From Bagarius yarrelli (lineage: Eukaryota; Chordata; Actinopteri; Siluriformes; Sisoridae), in assembly GCA_005784505.1 (NCBI GenBank), contig VCAZ01000187.1, forward strand, positions 15,001-79,000: a DNA stretch of 64,000 bases. The letters are read 5' to 3'. Every line of letters begins with the position of its first letter. Position 1 is the stretch's first letter. Positions 61,213 to 64,000 of this stretch are shown piece after piece. The notes below the pieces were generated by a model, which searched no databases, was not told the DNA's origin, and worked only from the letters and a program-made list of their open reading frames with translations. Position numbers and translations under genes: made by a program.

Positions 61213-61989
61213 AATCGACCACCGGGTAACCTTGGCAAATTAAAGGTTTAATTGTACTTAATAAATTAACTTATTTTCCTTTTTTTATTTATCTTTTTAT
61301 ATTTCCTTTTTTTCGTTCTGTACATACATACGTACACATGCATATTTATTAGCATATTTATCATATATTTATGTTTTTCTTTGTTTATATGTGTTGCACA
61401 GAGAAGAACGAAGCAGAAAGAAATATAAATGCAAAAAAAGCCTTAAAATACAAACACAGACCCAATCGGCATATCAGCCAAATTAATATGCGCATCACGA
61501 CATCATGGATTAGTTCATCAGTCAAAGAGCGCCACTTCAGGCCAGACTGAGTTACTGCATGTGTGAACTAGAAGAGGGAGAGCTTCACTACACCACACAC
61601 TGCCAGGCTCCTGTTTATAGGTAGGAGCTGTCGGATGTTGGATAAGATCAGAGCAGATTAGACCTCACCGTAAGTCACTGCATCGTCATGACTCCTGATC
61701 GTGGACCAATCACAACGCTTACAAATATAAGAAATTCCACATTCTATGGGGAAAATATTTATGAAAGCAATAGGCTTAACCTCAAATACTCCAGCTGGAG
61801 AAAAGCTTGATGACCGCCGTCTTCATGTCTCTGTATGCAAAACTCAATGGTATTTTTTAAGCAAAACTCACAACATGGCTGGTCATTTGTGACTTCAATA
61901 AAATAGCCTTCTCTCCTAATAGGGACCATGTTTGTCAAAGAAAAAATACCAAAGTCTTTACGCCCTCTCCATCTATCCCGCCAGTAATC

Positions 61990-62170
61990 ATTTACATTTA
62001 CAGCATATGGCAGACGTCCTTATCTAAAGCGACTTACATTTATCTCATTTATACAACTAAGCAATTAGGGGTTAAGGGCCTTGCTCAGGGGCCCAACAGT
62101 GGTAGCTGGGAATCAAACCAGCAATCTTCAGATTGGCAGTCCAACACCTTAACTACCTTAACCATGAGCC
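61990..62170 (-). repeat. Family A SINE, near full length
   Basis: TTTACATTTACAGCATATGG, GGGGTTAAGGGCCTTGCTCA and GGAATCAAACCAGCAATCTT are present, with a duplicated CCTTAAC in the head. Confidence 0.9.
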
Positions 62171-62396
62171 ACAACTGTTACATCACTCAAATTATATTAA
62201 ACACTTGAAGATCCTTTCCCTCAATACTTATGGCACTTTATGCCACTGTGTAGTATTAATGTTAAGCACAGGCAGTTAAGGGCATTTTTTGGATCGAAAA
62301 GTAACCCGTCAAATAATCGGTTTATTCATTGCTATTATTGTGTTTGGTTTAACTATTTTTTTTCTCTAATAGCAAAAACAAACATCAAAGAAAGCA

Positions 62397-62408
62397 TGTA
62401 TGTATGTA

Positions 62409-62443
<35 letters not shown>
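62397..62443. repeat. (TGTA)n(TA)n microsatellite
   Basis: A short ATGT run merges into a pure TA run. Confidence 0.93.
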
Positions 62444-62506
62444 TATAGGGTATTTCCTTTAAAAGCAGGAAAAATTTTTCTTTTGGATCAGTGACGTTTT
62501 ATCTCA

Positions 62507-62650
62507 TTTCATCTCTCATGTCATTTTATCTCATTTTATGTCATGTTTTCCATCCCTTTTTGTCTTATCTTATCTTCTCATCTTATTTCATCTTTTCATC
62601 TCATTTGTATTATTTCATCTTATATCATCTCATTTTATCTCATCTAAAAT
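62507..62650. repeat. Degenerate (TCATYTTATC)n low-complexity tract
   Basis: TCATTTTATC, TCATCTTATT and related words repeat about a dozen times without purines other than A. Confidence 0.8.
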
Positions 62651-62753
62651 GAGACTGCTTTCGTTCTTTATTTTATGAAATTTTAGCTTAGCCTCACTAA
62701 GTTTTGGTGAACCTGTGACGAACGCTTCTTGCACTCGCAGACTCGCACCGCCG

Positions 62754-62872
62754 TGACCTTATTTGAAATTAGAATTCGATTCTGGAATTTTGAGAATCAT
62801 TTCAGGAATCGTTAAAATAAAAAAATCGTGATGCATCGATGCATTGAATTTTTTTCCCTTCTCTACTATAAA
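62754..62872. mobile_element. Truncated copy of the element at 23353
   Basis: AATTCGATTCTGGAATTTTG, AGAATCATTTCAGGAATCG and GTGATGCATCGATGCATTGA are the complement of the left end at 23353. Confidence 0.55.
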
Positions 62873-63200
62873 GTAAGAGTAACACAGTAACAGTTCTATC
62901 ACACCTCTGGTGCCTCTGGTAGAGATAAGGAATGAAGCAAGAACAGAGAGGAAGTGGAAAAAGTCAGGAAGGGACATGCCCTTAAGTGCAGGTTTCGAGT
63001 TAAAGTCGGTTCAGTGCACAGGCTAAACGTCTTGTGATTTATGGTTCAGAAAAATGCAGGTTTTTTTTAACCAAATCTGATATTTGCTTTGTGGAGGTTG
63101 AAGAGATCTTCTGGAAAGAATCATGTGATGTGTAACTGGAGGAAGATGTATGTTGTGCAGAGCATAGTGAAGCATTTCTCTTTTCTTCTGCTATGACCTG

Positions 63201-63225
63201 TACACACACACACACACACACACAC
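63201..63225. repeat. (AC)n microsatellite
   Basis: Short pure AC run. Confidence 0.93.
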
Positions 63226-64000
63226 CAGAAACACAGTACTGCTGAAAATATGCAGGAGATGATGACACACACCCTCAGGGTACCACTAGGTCTGTCTATG
63301 TGCACGCACACACACGCGTTTATGGCAACTCGGGTTGCGGAGGCATGCCAACCAGAATAATGGAGCGTTTATACTCATCTAATCCTCACTTGGTTAAAAT
63401 ACTTTGGAGCTTAATAGTTTTTGATGTCAGAGAATCCTTGTTGTAAAAAAAAAAAAAAGTATCTGCTTTCAATCAATCTTACAAATCCATGTCCAAAAAC
63501 CCTTTTAACTTTGCTTCAAAATGCTCCTCGACTAGAGATCCATCAAAGGCAAAGACTCGTCACTGAACAAGGACACAATGAACCAGGAAACGTCTCACTT
63601 CGTAAACTTATAATAAGTCGACATTAATAGTGTACAATGAGAGTAAGGAAAACAAACACATAGACAATGGTCCTGTCTATTAACGGACAGCTGGAGGAAG
63701 GGAGGGACGGAGCTTCGGGAGACGTCCTCGTGGCAAAATGAGCCACTCTCGTTCCGCAAGACGAGACAAACACAAAGACACTGATACGGCTTCGCCTCCT
63801 GCTTCAAAGTGACAGAGATAGAAGGGAAAGACGAGACGGGAACGAAAACTGCCTGTAGTAACAGCGCATACCAAAACCTGCTGAGACTTTAATAAATGTC
63901 TGGCTAATAGTTCTGCCGCAGCAGCGTGTCCACCAGCAGCTCGCGTTAATGTAATGGCTGCTCTGAGACAATGCAAGGAGCTTAAGACCAATACAATACA

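Larger units (their letters stand above)
44761..64000. other. Upstream flank of stox2 without recognisable genes
   Basis: No open frame in this 19 kb shows protein similarity that I recognise, and no splice-linked chain of exons was found. Dispersed repeats are listed separately. Stretches with neither genes nor obvious repeats include 44800-47600, 51500-54950, 55700-56880, 57100-57870 and 60400-61050. Remote regulatory elements or non-coding 5' exons of stox2 could lie here, but the sequence alone does not show them. Confidence 0.6.

Overview
This is a gene-poor stretch of a vertebrate nuclear genome, almost certainly a teleost fish. The signs are long AT-rich introns, dozens of microsatellites, tRNA-derived SINEs every few kilobases, hAT-like and Tc1-like non-autonomous DNA transposons, and one spliced gene with vertebrate-type exons. 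The SINE types suggest an otophysan fish, possibly a catfish, but that is an inference from general resemblance.

One protein-coding gene is supported: stox2 (storkhead-box protein 2), on the minus strand. Four coding exons were reconstructed by protein similarity and checked by splice phase: exon 1 at 42949-43126, exon 2 at 18092-18244, exon 3 at 13162-15406 and exon 4 at 6059-6248. All junctions are GT-AG and keep frame. The exons total 2766 nt, about 921 residues plus stop, close to the usual length of the family. Exons 1 to 3 carry the conserved N-terminus and the winged-helix storkhead box. Exon 3 also carries the long basic and serine-rich middle. Exon 4 carries a proline-rich tail ending in a PDZ-ligand-like ITSV. 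Exon 3 as given contains two single-base frame breaks of opposite sign (near 14411-14415 and at 13347-13350), most simply read as sequencing or assembly indels.

Layout from low to high coordinate: 1-6058 is the 3' flank and 3' UTR with repeats; 6059-43126 is stox2 with introns of 6.9, 2.7 and 24.7 kb; 43127-44760 is a largely repeat-free block that probably holds the 5' UTR and main promoter; 44760-64000 is upstream intergenic or far-5' sequence with repeats only.

The most interesting candidate is inside intron 1. A repeat-poor block at 25254-25430 has a strong splice donor (GTAAGG) placed just after ATG CTG G, so splicing to exon 2 would give an in-frame protein starting Met-Leu-Gly-Asp-Val. 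Inverted CCAAT boxes, a GC box and an RFX X-box-like motif lie just upstream. This predicts an alternative promoter and an N-terminally shortened STOX2. No RNA genes, CRISPR arrays or second protein gene were found.
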